From NCBI GenBank assembly GCA_903772945.1, contig CAICTM010000034.1, positions 99,201 to 163,200 on the forward strand: 64,000 nucleotides of DNA, written 5' to 3'. The notes beneath the pieces are model-generated. The model was not told the DNA's origin. It searched no databases and saw nothing but the letters and a program-made list of their open reading frames with translations. The position numbers and the translations under genes are program-made. This stretch comes from Seminavis robusta. Taxonomy: Eukaryota; Bacillariophyta; Bacillariophyceae; Naviculales; Naviculaceae. Shown one piece after another: positions 19,484 through 31,500 of this stretch. The number at the start of each line of letters is the position of its first letter. The stretch's first letter is position 1.

Positions 19484-21934
19484 ATGACGGACTTGTTGGT
19501 TCCCCTGTGTAACACGAGTACGACGCTTCGTCCTATTAATAGCAACAAGAGCAGCCATGGCGATTTGGACGATTCTTCGTTTGCCATGAAGATGGAGGAA
19601 ATTCAAGGCGAGCGGATCAAGGAAGCCATTCAGAAGTCCTCCAACAAGAGATTGCTAGAAAACTCATTCTCTGGATTGGCAGCGCACAGCTTCGACCTCA
19701 TCGTCGACAACGCCAACAGCAACGCCAACAACAATAACAATAATATTGCGATTCAACCGACCATTCCGGCGCGCCGACCTGGACTCACGCGATCCAGCAT
19801 GTCCACAGGAAATGTACTCTCCATGTCACAGTCCGAGCAACTTCATGACGTTCGACGAAACACCATGGAGACTTCGGAACACGGCACTGCCAGTGTTACA
19901 GCTAGCAAGACCACCATGATGAGACCCAGACGATCCGTCACCATTGGACCAGGAGGGAGTTGCACTGCTGCTGCTGCTATTACCACTCCCAATCCCAACA
20001 CCAATACTCCTGGAGGAGCATCTACCAGAAGACTCATGAGACGAGCTGCTTCAGTGGCATCCATGAACCCTACCGGTTCTACTAACAGTAGTACTATGGC
20101 CAGTGCCAGTAGTGCAGTCCCGTCGTCATTGCTGCTGTCTCCAACGATTGAAGAGTCCGAACCCAAGCTCAGAAGATCACTGACGTCCAACACACGCAGA
20201 AGTTCCAGTAGAACTTCTACTAGAAGACTGCGTTCAAGTGCTACCGGGACTGCTGCACCCTCTTCTTCTGGGCTTGGACTTGGACATGTACAGAACAAAC
20301 TCAAACAGACATGGGACAGTCTCAGTAAAAGATCACTCATGAGTGCTTCTTCCAAGGCAAAATCAGAAAGACACATGATGTCCATGTCTCTTTCACACAA
20401 CACCATCAACAACAACAACAACAACAATACAAACAACACCACAAACAAAACTCAATCCAGACGATCCAACAGAAAAGCAAAGAAAGACCTTCTCAAGGCG
20501 GCCAGTTCCAGAGACTTCAGTTCCAGAGAATTCCACAACAGCGGCTCGAGCAGAGAACTGAGGCCTTTGAGCTCCAGAGAGTTCAGAGCTGCCTCCAGTG
20601 AATTCCAAAGTCAGGACAACACACCTGTGCCTGCCCCTACTGGAACTTCCAGGAGAGAAGCCAGAATTAAGACCAATAGAAACAGCACCAGGATGGCTTC
20701 GTCTTCCAAAGAAAAGAACAGCCCCAAAAATAGCAGAGAGCTCAGGAGGAAAAGCAAGGATAGCAACAGCAACAGCAACAACAACAAGGACACTAAGGTC
20801 AAGGACAAGTCCAGCTCCAGCTTGCCTCCTCCTCTCATGGATGCTAACGCAACCGACATTGCAACCACAACCAACGCCGAAAAGGACAAGGACAAGGAAA
20901 GAACCCCCAAGAGGCCTTCACGCTCCATGAAACGAGCGCAAAGTCACTCCGTCATCAACACTGCCACAAACTCCAATGCTACCGGTACACATGCACAGCA
21001 GTCCCAAAGCAGCATCAACAACAGCAGCACCAGCAACCTCAAAAAGGGCGCGTCCAAGAGTCCTACTCCCAGCAAGCCAGCTTCCTCGTCCCCCAGAGAC
21101 AAGGACAAGAACTCCAGTTCCAAGAAAGGGCCCATGTCACGGTCCAAGAGTCCCTCTCTTACCGCAATGAACAGCCGTGACAGCACTAATAGTGGAACTG
21201 GTGCCAGCAGGAGAAGAAGGTCCATGTCGCGATCCAAGAGCCCCTCACCACCTGTAAGAGACTCAAGCACTAGACGAGGCAGTATGGGAAGAGCCGAAAC
21301 CAACACCCGAAGCAGTTCCAAACCACGACGAGCGTCGACTAGTAACAGAAAACCAAGACTCACCAAATCCAAGTCGGTGGGAGACAACTTACTTAGGTCG
21401 GCTGTCACCAATACTAATGACACCAACAAAGCCGTACTAGAGACTGACGGTTCCAACAAGCAACAATCGCATCAAGAACTGAACCCAAAGGAACGTGCGA
21501 CCACGTCTCCGGCAATGTTGTACTCGCCGAGGAGAACCACGAGAAACACTCTCGGCGCCACGCCAGAAGCCGATGATGCCACCATTATTAGCTCCTACAC
21601 TGCTTACACTCTCGACAGCACCAAGGCCGTTCAACACGGACAAATCAACGAACCCACCAAAGTGGTGCTCAAGGATCTCCAGCATACCAAAAAGCAAACA
21701 CGAAAGTCATCCGTTGGGTCGACCACAAGCAAGGATCATGATGATCAACAAGACAATGATGAACACGCGGAGAAACAACATCGGACTTCTTTGGAAACTC
21801 GTCAGCATGCTGTGAGCGGAGCCAATATGAAGAACAAGTACAATTCGATCAACAGCAGCAACCACTCGTCTTCGACCTTTGACATGGCATCCGTCAGCCT
21901 GGCTCCTACCGGAATCATTAGTCGCACCAAATAG
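19484..21934 (+). CDS. Ser/Asn/Arg-rich disordered protein, 816 aa
   Basis: Intronless frame from ATGACGGACTTG to TAG. The N-terminal about 70 residues look foldable and amphipathic (FAMKMEEIQGERIKEAIQKS; LLENSFSGLAAHSFDLIVD). The rest is basic and low in complexity, with Asn tracts (near residue 80 and 310), a repeated SSR(D/E)F unit (about 345-375: SSRDFSSREFHN, LSSREFRAASSEF) and RS motifs (about 545-600: MSRSKSPSL, RRRRSMSRSKSPSPP). No known domain is seen. Such composition fits a phosphorylated scaffold, cytoskeletal or RNA-binding protein, but that is a guess. Third-base usage and the clean frame over 2.4 kb make it a real gene. Confidence 0.8.
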   Translation: MTDLLVPLCNTSTTLRPINSNKSSHGDLDDSSFAMKMEEIQGERIKEAIQKSSNKRLLENSFSGLAAHSFDLIVDNANSNANNNNNNIAIQPTIPARRPGLTRSSMSTGNVLSMSQSEQLHDVRRNTMETSEHGTASVTASKTTMMRPRRSVTIGPGGSCTAAAAITTPNPNTNTPGGASTRRLMRRAASVASMNPTGSTNSSTMASASSAVPSSLLLSPTIEESEPKLRRSLTSNTRRSSSRTSTRRLRSSATGTAAPSSSGLGLGHVQNKLKQTWDSLSKRSLMSASSKAKSERHMMSMSLSHNTINNNNNNNTNNTTNKTQSRRSNRKAKKDLLKAASSRDFSSREFHNSGSSRELRPLSSREFRAASSEFQSQDNTPVPAPTGTSRREARIKTNRNSTRMASSSKEKNSPKNSRELRRKSKDSNSNSNNNKDTKVKDKSSSSLPPPLMDANATDIATTTNAEKDKDKERTPKRPSRSMKRAQSHSVINTATNSNATGTHAQQSQSSINNSSTSNLKKGASKSPTPSKPASSSPRDKDKNSSSKKGPMSRSKSPSLTAMNSRDSTNSGTGASRRRRSMSRSKSPSPPVRDSSTRRGSMGRAETNTRSSSKPRRASTSNRKPRLTKSKSVGDNLLRSAVTNTNDTNKAVLETDGSNKQQSHQELNPKERATTSPAMLYSPRRTTRNTLGATPEADDATIISSYTAYTLDSTKAVQHGQINEPTKVVLKDLQHTKKQTRKSSVGSTTSKDHDDQQDNDEHAEKQHRTSLETRQHAVSGANMKNKYNSINSSNHSSSTFDMASVSLAPTGIISRTK

Positions 21935-22049
21935 TATGCATGTGGTTGTTTGTCTGTCTGTCACGCTGTATACTACTAAACCATAACGTACTCTAGCTAC
22001 AAAGACAAAACAACTAGTAGACTTGAAAACTAGATTCGAACTTAGGCCA

Positions 22050-23398
22050 GTCAGGTGGTGTTGCCGATGTGGTAATAGCGTCCCGTTGCGCTGGAGTGTG
22101 GAGGACCGAATGCATGATCAGTCGCACAGGTAAATTTCTTCTGGATGTGTCCACCCTAATCCATAGAAACGTCCGGCAATATCCCTGACGCGGCACTCTC
22201 GTCTCTGGAACAGCTCACGGGAGAACATGACAGTAGCCACAGCAACATGGTAACGATTCGCCTGCTGCCGGTTTGGATGCGCTCCGACCATGATTTTCAC
22301 TCCAAATGACAAGCTCGCCGCCTCTCTTGTTACTGACGTCCTGGTCGTTCACGACGACCGGCAACAAGACCACAAGCGTTCCCACGTGACCAGGGCCATC
22401 CATACGATCCCGGTGCGGATGAAAACGCCCCCTCTCTTTGTAGATTAAGAGCTTGTTAGGCGGATCGACAAGGTGACGTCTTCCAGCTTGCCTGGGTCTA
22501 AATAGGGGTTGGCAAATCCCAAGAGGGCATCTCGTGGAGTACAAGTGAGAGCTTCTGTCGCGGTGGACAGCAATGATTGCACATAGCCGAGAAACGCTGG
22601 GTTTGAAAGCTGTGCTTCGGAACCGATGTCCAAGGCGTAAGAGTTTCGACGTGAAAGGTCGATTCGTCGATTTCCATTGACCCCGAGCGATGAGCGGGTA
22701 GAGTAGAAAACTCTTACAATTTTCTCGAGGGCGGAAGCCTCAAGGGGCAACGTAAGTTCCAGGTCCAGGGATGGGACACAGAGTTGCGGGTCCACCTCGA
22801 AGACGCCACTGCTTGCCAATGATCGATGTTGCGGCGCTAATTTGGTGATTTCATCAAACACGCCAAGCACTTGATTTCCGACTCGCTTCATTCCTTTTGA
22901 ACCAGCTTCCATGAGAACTTGAAGCTCATTTGTGTCCCATGGCCCACATTTTATGTCTTCTTTCGTAAGCCTCGCTTCCTTATGAGTCTCTTGGCTCCGA
23001 TGCTGACGGCGTGGACGGGCATTGGTTTTTGTCCCTGGGAGACGGCGGTGTCGGCTGGCAACGGCTTTGACCCTCTTCCAAAACGTGGGCTGGTAGCCTT
23101 TCCGACAAGGCAACTCTTGCCATTGTGTCAGATCACCGGCATGGTTGTTGCCCATGAGGAGGCACGTGTTTGCGTTTGTCGCATTTGGGTTGTAGGTTGT
23201 AGAGTATAAGAACTTGTCAGATTTCGGGGTTGGTCCGGGGTCTAGCAGGCCAAGCGATCGCAATGCTTTGCGGTTGCGCAACCTAGAGTTGAACAAGCTT
23301 GAAAGAGCCAACCAGATGTCCGATTGATCGTGGAATGACGAGCCACCAGCCGACGCCGTTACCACTTGTTTCCACACACGGCGGGAACAACGCTGCAA
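22050..23398 (-). pseudogene. 2OG-Fe(II) oxygenase-like gene, broken
   Basis: An open frame from 23398 to 22445 (317 aa) ends in PYLDPGKLEDVTLSIRLTSS. The frame shifted by one then reads VDPPNKLLIYKERGRFHPHR, D, and GHVGTLVVLLPV with RGGELVIWS (22544-22215). HxD followed by TLVVxLP and GGEL is the core of prolyl-4-hydroxylase-type 2-oxoglutarate/Fe(II) oxygenases. Another shift near 22,270 leads to YHVAVATVMFSRELFQRREC. The distal His and the 2OG-binding Arg cannot be placed. The first 150 residues are of weak protein character, and the true start may be near MKRVGNQVLGVFDEITKLAP. It may be a pseudogene or contain an assembly indel near 22,455. Confidence 0.5.
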
Positions 23399-24284
23399 TT
23401 GTTTGTCGAAGTGCAGAGCTCACACGGGCCGCAGTAAGAGAATGGTATGATGGGACAGTAATTGAGTGATCAAGAACGTCAAGTCTTCCTCATGGTTTGT
23501 AAGGAGTGTTGCGAGATTCATTTCGGCTCCTTGTATGCCTCGCCTGCTGTGGACAGTGCTTCCTCGGACGATATTGTGTCAAGAAGTGAATGAAGACCTC
23601 GGTTTCTTCGCTCTGTTCCTGTGTACGGTACGTTTCGCAGCGTGAACAGCCGTCACGGTGTATTCGATTCGACTTCTTTCGGTGATTCTGTTTGCTTCTA
23701 CCAGTGCCGGGTCCGTTTGTGGTTTCACATCAGCTGAGCTCCGTGGGTTTCGACAAGTTTGGATGCAACTGTCGGTACGGTACCGGTACTGTAGTGGTGC
23801 TGAGGTGCGTGTGGTGTCATTTCTTTGTCTCGATTCGATTGTGCACCTCGAGCGTACTGGTTGCGCCTACCGATAAGGTACTGAATCGACGGACTGACTC
23901 CGATCCTCACTTGTACAAAGGCATGCAGCAACTTTGCTTATACAAAAAGGCGGAGGGTGCATTGATTGATTGCCTGCCTGCCTACAAAGCTTGTGTGGTG
24001 CTTCTTCTCCGCAACCGACAGCATCCTTGGCGTCGTGCGGCGTGGATTGACGAATGATGAATCGCTATCGTTCGCGACTTTCTCTTTACGCTATTTTTAA
24101 AAGAATTGGTTTGCAGGCTATACGAGTTTGTTTGTCCGACGGGTGTACGTTAATTTTTGCTGTCGCAGATCACTTCCACAAAAAGAAGCTTGTTGATTCG
24201 ATTGCTTCTGTAATCTTGTGCAAAGACAAGGCTTGCTAGATATCAGTGAAGACCGAGTCCATGCAGCCAAACATCCACACCCCG

Positions 24285-24320
<36 letters not shown>

Positions 24321-24352
24321 CTTTCTGATGTCGATTGATTGTTTGATTGACT
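23399..24352. other. Intergenic
   Basis: No gene assigned. Plus-strand frames of up to 121 aa (23658-24057) lack coherent protein character. A (GATT)n microsatellite lies at about 24291-24320. Confidence 0.5.
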
Positions 24353-26036
24353 CTATTTTTCATCCTTGACGACCTTTTCCCGTTCTTCGGTGGCGGGGGG
24401 AGGATCGACCCACTGGCATTCTTTTTCGACGGAGTACTTGACCCGACAGTTGTAGTTGTATCCCAGTAGGTATCCCAGTTGTCCATACCCCCCTCTATTG
24501 AATGCTACACACCTTGCATTTGCCATGAGCATAATTTCGACAAAACTTGTGAAAAGATCTGTAGGCACTGTACTGGTATCATGTGCAATTTGTTTTGAAT
24601 GAACTACGACATTGTGATGATTTCCGTAGACAATGGCTTCTCTGGCAATGGGATAGGTTTGAGCCGCCACAAAATACGGACCACCTGCATGCAGATTGAA
24701 AAGACGAAATGAATTCGAGTCAGTAATGTTGTGAAGGTTGTTTTTGTTGTGATATATATGTATTGATTTGCTTACCGGGTCGCAACTTGGACAGGCAGTT
24801 CATGGCATGTTCTACCTTGAGTCTGAGTTCTTCTTGTTCGGCATCATTTTGTGGCACCTGATCGTAGTCAATATGAGCCGCGGCATACTCTCCAGCTCCC
24901 AATCCCATGAGTCTGAGAGACTCTGTGACACGTTCGGTGAGCATGAAACTAGGCTTGAATAGCACATTCCATGTATCCTTGAATACTTCAGATGCCGCCT
25001 TTTCTCCCTCCTTGCGCCTGTCGTTGTAGTATGGTTCTGCAAATGTGTCGTCATTGTACATGACATTGACAACTCGTCTGTCATCCTGGGAGGCTTGTTG
25101 TTCGATGATGTTGATGTCGGTTTGGTGTGCTGACTTTCGTATCTTCCACATGATGAATTCCGGTACAATCCAGTCAATGCCTCCATGCTGGGGTGGATGG
25201 AGGTATTTTTCCAATCGATCCGGCAAATCCCAGTGAATGCAGAAGACCCGTTTAGAATCGGCGGCAACACGCAACATGGCCATGATGGGTCTGAGTCTGT
25301 GAGCGACATTTCCACACACTTCTCCCCCCAAACATGTCATGACGAGATATCGTTGTTCTCTCCAATTGTCCTTGTTGAGCTGAGCCGTAACTTGTACGTG
25401 CCATTCAAAGTATTCTTTGAGCCACTGTGGAATTTTGTTGGAATTTTTCCATCGATTTTCTCCCACAGCAACGTCTGTTTCTTCTTCTTCTTCTTTTCGC
25501 TGATGCAAGTCAACGTCTCTTCCAGCCGCAATATCTTTGGCCAGCATGTCATCCTCCACAATATCACCATCGGCATCACGGACAATGAGTTTTCCATCTT
25601 TGAACTCTGCATTCTTATTGATGTTGACCACATTGGCCTGATCTCTGTCATGGTGCTCTTGGGCAGCCTTGCGAGCTTCTTGCTTGAGTTGTTCTTGCAT
25701 TTGCTTTTCAATGGTACTTGTACTGCCTGAACTTGTACTTGTACTTGTACTTGTACTGCTTTCTTGTTGCTGAGGTGAAGGTGGTTGGAGCCTTCGGACT
25801 GAATTGGGATTCATGGTGACAGTACTACTAGTATCAGTACTAGCTTTACTGCCACTTCCCATGAGTGCAACGGCAAGCAGACCCAGCAATGCCAAGCCAA
25901 CGGCAATGACGGCTGTCTTGGCATTCTTACCGTTTGCATGAAACGCTTTGTCTCGACTGTTCGTGCGTGCAATGGGAGACCGAACCTTGCTGCCCACTAG
26001 CGATGGCGCTGTTGGAGTGCGATTTCTCATTGACAT
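24353..26036 (-). CDS. Type II membrane glycosyltransferase-like (O-fucosyltransferase-related) protein
   Basis: Exon 1 26036-24776, intron 24775-24685 (GTAAGC...CAG, 91 bp), exon 2 24684-24353. The join CGA-CCC-G/GT gives RPGGPYFVAAQTYP and a 530-aa protein. A single TM anchor spans residues 40-60 (TAVIAVGLALLGLLAVALMG) after a basic cytosolic tail. It is followed by a Ser/Thr- and Glu-rich stem and a luminal catalytic-type domain. YLVMTCLGGEVCGNVAHRLR with SKRVFCIHWDLPDRLEKYL resembles the GDP-sugar-binding start of fucosyltransferase-like proteins. Exon 2 adds TDLFTSFVEIMLMANARCVA and FNRGGYGQLG, as in the C-terminal part of that family. It is probably Golgi-located and modifies glycoproteins. 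The exact donor and acceptor sugars are unknown. Confidence 0.65.
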
Positions 26037-28578
26037 CTTGCTTTGCTTTGATTTGCTTTGACTTGATTCACCTACTGTAGTCTATTCTATCCCTCTTTGT
26101 TTTTTTGTTGGCTTTTTTGTTGGCTGATGTTTTGTGTCCGCGCAATGGTGGATTTTGATGCCGCTATACGGTAGACAATCCTTCAAGCGGACAAAACTGT
26201 ACCGGTGGCACGGTTGGAAACTGGTAAGCAGGTGGAATGAGACTTAAAGCCTCTCACTTCTACGAAGTGTGAATTTAATTAGAAAAGATTTATGTATGAA
26301 CCGAGCGTCCTTTTCAGTACCAAAAGAGGATAGCGACCGTCTCACAAATTCCAGCACTACCATAACATCCTAGCAAATAGCTACATGGAGCTAGCAGCAG
26401 TATGGACTTGCCTTCAAATGCGCTGCACTTGCATCTGCACTTGACACAACCTAGCTAGTAGCTAGATCTACCGTACCAAGCCAAAAAGAGGGATTATGTG
26501 TCTTCTTCTCTAGCTAGCTAGCTAAAAGTGAAGCAGAAAAGAAACACCAGCAAGCCATCCCTGGCAACTGGCATGTGAGGCAGACTTGCTTTTGTTGAAT
26601 GAATGGGCTCTTGGTTCTTGGACCGCTTCTTCTCTGTTAGTTTTGCTTCTTTTTGCTTGCTCCACAAGTTGTATGACAGCCATGCATTGCTTCTCTCGAC
26701 CTGCCTGTCAGCCATGAAAAAAGATCCAAGGCAGTGAGTTAGAGTATTGGTGCATGAGCTCATCATCGACATAAGTACTGGTAGTACCACGAGTACTACA
26801 TGTACCTGGTACTAGCTAGCTAGTAGAGTAGTTTAGTAGTTCTTTTTCTATCCAATACTGGTACTTGTGGCTGTCTTTTAATAAACTACATGTAGCTACT
26901 TCAGTACTCACACCCGTACTCACAGGCCAGAAGAAGGCTTGCAAGGCTACATGACATTGTAACCAACCAGCCACGAACAAAATCAATAATACATGAATAA
27001 TAAGAGCTTCACATGTCACATGGCTTTGGTGCCCACAACTCCATATGATTCAATGATTCGATTCAATGCCTGTTTTACCATCATCTACTAGCTAGCTATT
27101 GAGTAGCTAGTAATAGTACTCCTCTACTCAAAAAGACTCAAGAAAATCAACAGAAGACAGAAGTCAACCACCCAACGAGTCATTCATCTGCGAACTCAAG
27201 TTTGGCACTGGCTGCAGGCGCTGGTTTGTTGTCTTCAGTCTTTTGGTTGTGTAACTGGTGTTTGCAAGCATCCTTCTGGTACCGGTAGACTACTAGTACT
27301 CTTTGGCTCGTTGAGTTGCAGAAGAGCAGAAGCCAAGGTTTGGCAGTTAATAGGTCTACTCTCTAGCTAGCTATTAGCTAGATCTAGCTAGTAGTTGCTG
27401 AGGTTGCAGTTTGTGGTCTTTGTCGTCTGTCTTCTGTCTCTTGTCTCTTGGTTGTGTTTCTGTTGTTTGCAAGTTTGCAGGGATGCAGCGTTCGTTGTAC
27501 GGGTGCATGTCGTGATGTCGCAGATGCTGCGCGGGGTTCTTGAGAGCCGAGGACAGCTTACATGACATTGATTTGCAATATTATTACAGTTTGAATGAAA
27601 AGCAGCTGTTTGAAAAGCAGCTCCGGAGTATCAATTAACGATACCGCAAGATCACCATACCAGCCTTCTTTGCTGGTCCGCTTTGTTCGCTCTGTATAAA
27701 CATCCACGATTCTTTTGTGACCTTCACTTACACAGTGTCATCTTGTGATTTATACTAAAAAGAAGTTCCGAGCTGAAGGATGACTCCTAATAATGCCACT
27801 GAAACATGAAACATGAAAGAGGAAAGAGTTCAAGTAAGTTCAAGGAAAACGCTGCTGATCAGCTTACGAAGTTACGAAGACTACTGATAATATATATATG
27901 TAGCACTCAGATGCTCAGATACTGCTTAGGAAACGATCAATCTCCGAATCATTCAATCATTCAATTCATAACACCCAAGTTTCCACTGTACTAGTACCTG
28001 TGGCAAACGCTGTACAAGTACCGGTACTACTACTAGTATAGTAGTACATGATGTCGCCGGTAGAAACTTTAAATTCTGTCCGACCTGCTCTGATCTTTTA
28101 CGCATTTATTTATAGTACTGTTTGGATCAGCAGTACGTGTTTGGATGCACTTTAACAGATGGAAGCGTAGCTAAGACTTAAAGAGAAAAGAAGAGTCTTT
28201 AAACAAAGCTGCTCAGATAGTGCTTCCTGGAGTCATCCCATAAAACCCAGGCGTCCATCCCTGTAGATTCCTCTGTGACTTTCTGACTTTCTGACTACTC
28301 ACTTTTAGAATGTAAAAATAATCCAGGCGGCATCCCACGTTCACTGCTCACACTCGCACCGTACACTTTTTCCAGTACATGTAAAACGCGTTTGTGTGCA
28401 GTTTGCAGAAATTCACTTTGTCTCAGCCGCCGCATTCCCCAGTTTCCGCACTTTTACTTTCGCTGGAGCCAGCGGCGACCCAAAGGCAAATCCAAACTCC
28501 AAACTACCACACATATTATGGGTACATCATTCATCATTATTCTACAACAGATACTAGTAGACTGGCTGAACGCCAACC
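26037..28578. other. Intergenic, 2.5 kb without a recognised gene
   Basis: Only short frames occur. Repeated tracts of CTAGCTAG and of ACTAGTAC/GTACCGGTAC are dense at 26,440-26,530, 26,800-26,830, 27,360-27,390 and 28,010-28,050. ATGATTCGATTCAAT occurs at 27,050, similar to GAATGATTCGATTCAATC at 2,215, perhaps an old dispersed repeat. Confidence 0.5.
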
Positions 28579-31500
28579 ATGACGAGCAATAGCAATAGCA
28601 ACATGAGCAGTGAAGGCGTGAGTCGAACGATGGAAGCCACTGGTAGTGTAAGCGTAAGCCACAGCATTGGTGCCTCTGATCAATCAGCAACAAAGAATGA
28701 AGTTACCAGTAACGTTCTCCAAAAAGACAATCGCGCGGTATCGAGATCACGAGCGTTGGTCTTTGTGGTCTTGGCCACTGCTGCGGCTGTCTTGGCTTAT
28801 CTGACTTACTTTTACGTCCACATGGAGCAACGGGAAGACTTTGAAAATGAGGTGAGTTTGTCACCGTTATGTTCATCATTAAGAATAGGGTTAGCATGAC
28901 TGGTTGAGTCGAATGAGTCGAGTCGAACCCGTTTCTAACTCCCGCGCTTTTGTTTGAAACACAGTTTGCCAACTTGGCAGACGAGATTATGGACATTTCC
29001 CAGCAGAACGTCAAGAAGGTCTTTGGGACTCTAGAAGGCTTGAGCGTTGCAGCAACGTCCCATGCTCTCCACAACAACGAATCATTCCCTTTTGTCACCA
29101 TTCCAAACTACCCAGTCAAGGGGGCCACTGCCCGTGCATCGTCGCAGGCGCTCATTATTGCCTACTTGCCTCTCGTTTCAGAAGAAAACCGAAGAGACTG
29201 GGAACAATACTCAGTCGATAATCAAGATTGGATTCAAGATTCGTATCCAAAAGACGTACAAGTGCAACCCATCCTTCAACAGATCCATGCCTACGGACCC
29301 AAAGAACCCAAACCTCCTCAAGAAAATCGTAGTCGCCGTCGCCATCTATCTTCCGCCTCCTGCTCTGACGAAGGACGACGCATGCTCAAAGAAAGAATCA
29401 CAGAACCAGAAGGATCTGGGCCGTACGCTCCAGTTTGGCAAATGACGCCGACACCCCCCGCTAACGACACGGCCACGCTCAACTACAACCTTTTCGACAA
29501 ACCCGTTTACGAAAAGGGGGTCAACTTTATTGCATACTCACGAAAGCCCGTCTTTCTAGATGTATGCAATCAAGCGGCATGGTTTGGGGGGCACTACTCC
29601 AACAAGGACGTACTCCAAACAGCGGTAGTGCAGCCAGTTTTCGAAAGCTTTGAGGAAGATGCCCCCATTGTTGGCACCTTTGTTGCAATCATCCCTTGGA
29701 AGACTTTCTTTGACAACATTGTACATGCACGGGCACCAGAAGTACGAGTCGTACTATCCAACACTTGCAACGAAGTCTTTACGTTCTCCATCCAGGGTCA
29801 CAATGCAGTCTTTTTGGATGAAGAGGACTTGCACGATCCCACCTACGATTCCATGGCACAACAGTCACCCTTTGCCGAGTTTGCCAATCCAAAAGAACTA
29901 CTCGAAGCGGATCTCGGAGAACATTGCGTCTATAACGTCCATGTCTACCCCACAAAAGACCTGGAAGACTCCCATTTGACCAATGATCCCATTTGGTACT
30001 GTCTCCTCGTACTGGCCGTATTCAGCTTTACTTCCATCATCTTTCTTCTATACGACATGCTAGTACAACGCAGGCAAATGAGACTGGTCGAAGATTCCGC
30101 AAGGAAACACGAACAAATCGTCTCCTCCTTGTTCCCAGAAATGGTACGAGACAGAGTCTTTGATGCCAATCAAGAAATGGAACGGCTGCAATCGATCCAC
30201 CAACACAAAAACTATACACACAGCTACAGTGACACACACTTTGACATGGAAGAAATCTTGCAAGAAACAAAACCCATTGCCGATCTATACCCGGCCGCCA
30301 CCGTCATGTTTGCTGGTAAGAAGCAATCACATTACAACAAACCATGCAGTTCGTTTTGACCGTTCTCTATACATGTGGAATGTCTGCTCACCAATCTCAT
30401 CATATCATCGCTCCTTGTCTTTTCTTTGTCATGCTCCAGATATGGCAGGTGAGTGACAACAGCCCGAACCATACAACCACCTCGTATGATCCACTGATGT
30501 CTGTGCTAACACAAATATTTTCACTGCTTGTACTCGTTTCATGACAGGCTTCACTGCTTGGTCCAGTATTCGTCAACCAGGAGATGTCTTCAAACTGCTG
30601 GAATTGGTCTACCACTCCTTTGACTCCTCCGCAAGAATGTACAATGTCTTCAAAGTTGAAACAGGTAAAGTCTTAGCTAGCTCCTCTGTGCCGGCTGGAT
30701 TCGATTCAAAATGCCACGTACTCACACTCATCACGCATTGCCGAAATCTATAGTGGGTGACAGCTACGTTGCCGTTGCGGGCGTTCCAGGTAGGTTCCAG
30801 AAGAACTTTGGAAAGCCATCAATTCAATGTCCAATCTTGGCGCAACAAGTCAACTCAATCGTCGTCGTTTTCTTCCCCTACACAAACACAGAGGCACGTA
30901 TTGACCATGCGGTTGTCATGGCTCGCTTCAGCCGGAACTGCATGGAACGATTTGGTCGCATCATCAAGAAGCTGGAAACAAGACTCGGACCAGACACTGC
31001 CACGTTGAAACTCCGCATTGGGTTGCACAGGTACGTCGTCACAAACATCCTCTAGCTAGTACAGTTTTCTGGCCGGAAAGTGGAGTTCCTCACAAGCGCG
31101 GTTACGAATGAACAGTGGTCCGGTTACTGGAGGTGTGCTGAGAAATTCCAAGAGTCGCTTCCAGTTGTTCGGCGACACGGTAAGTGACCCAAATGCAAAA
31201 GAGTAGGGACGTCGCGTGGATATATATCTGAGCTCATCATCGCTCTTGCCTTTCCTATTCTTTAGGTGAACACAGCGTCTCGAATGGAAACTACAGGGCT
31301 TCCTGGCAAGATCCAAGTATCTCGTAAGTGAAAACATGTGCATGCTTGAGGTCCGGCGCATCTTCTTTTGTTCGGCCAACGACTAACAAACGTCTCCTAT
31401 CCACAGGCGAAACTGCCGATCTTCTGATCGCCGGTGGAAAGGAGTGTTTCTTGGAACCTGGTTCTGACCTGGTCGATTGCAAGGGGAAGGGCTCCCTTCA

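Noticed and set aside
20611-20928. Leu/Ser-rich antisense frames under the 816-aa gene (also 19843-20448 and 20944-21459)
   Set aside because: They mirror the Ser/Arg-rich codons of the sense gene; compositions such as LSLLLLLLLL are shadows of AGC/AAC repeats.
23658-24057. 121-aa plus-strand frame as a gene
   Set aside because: Composition changes abruptly along the frame and the neighbouring frames are equally open; no recognisable motif.
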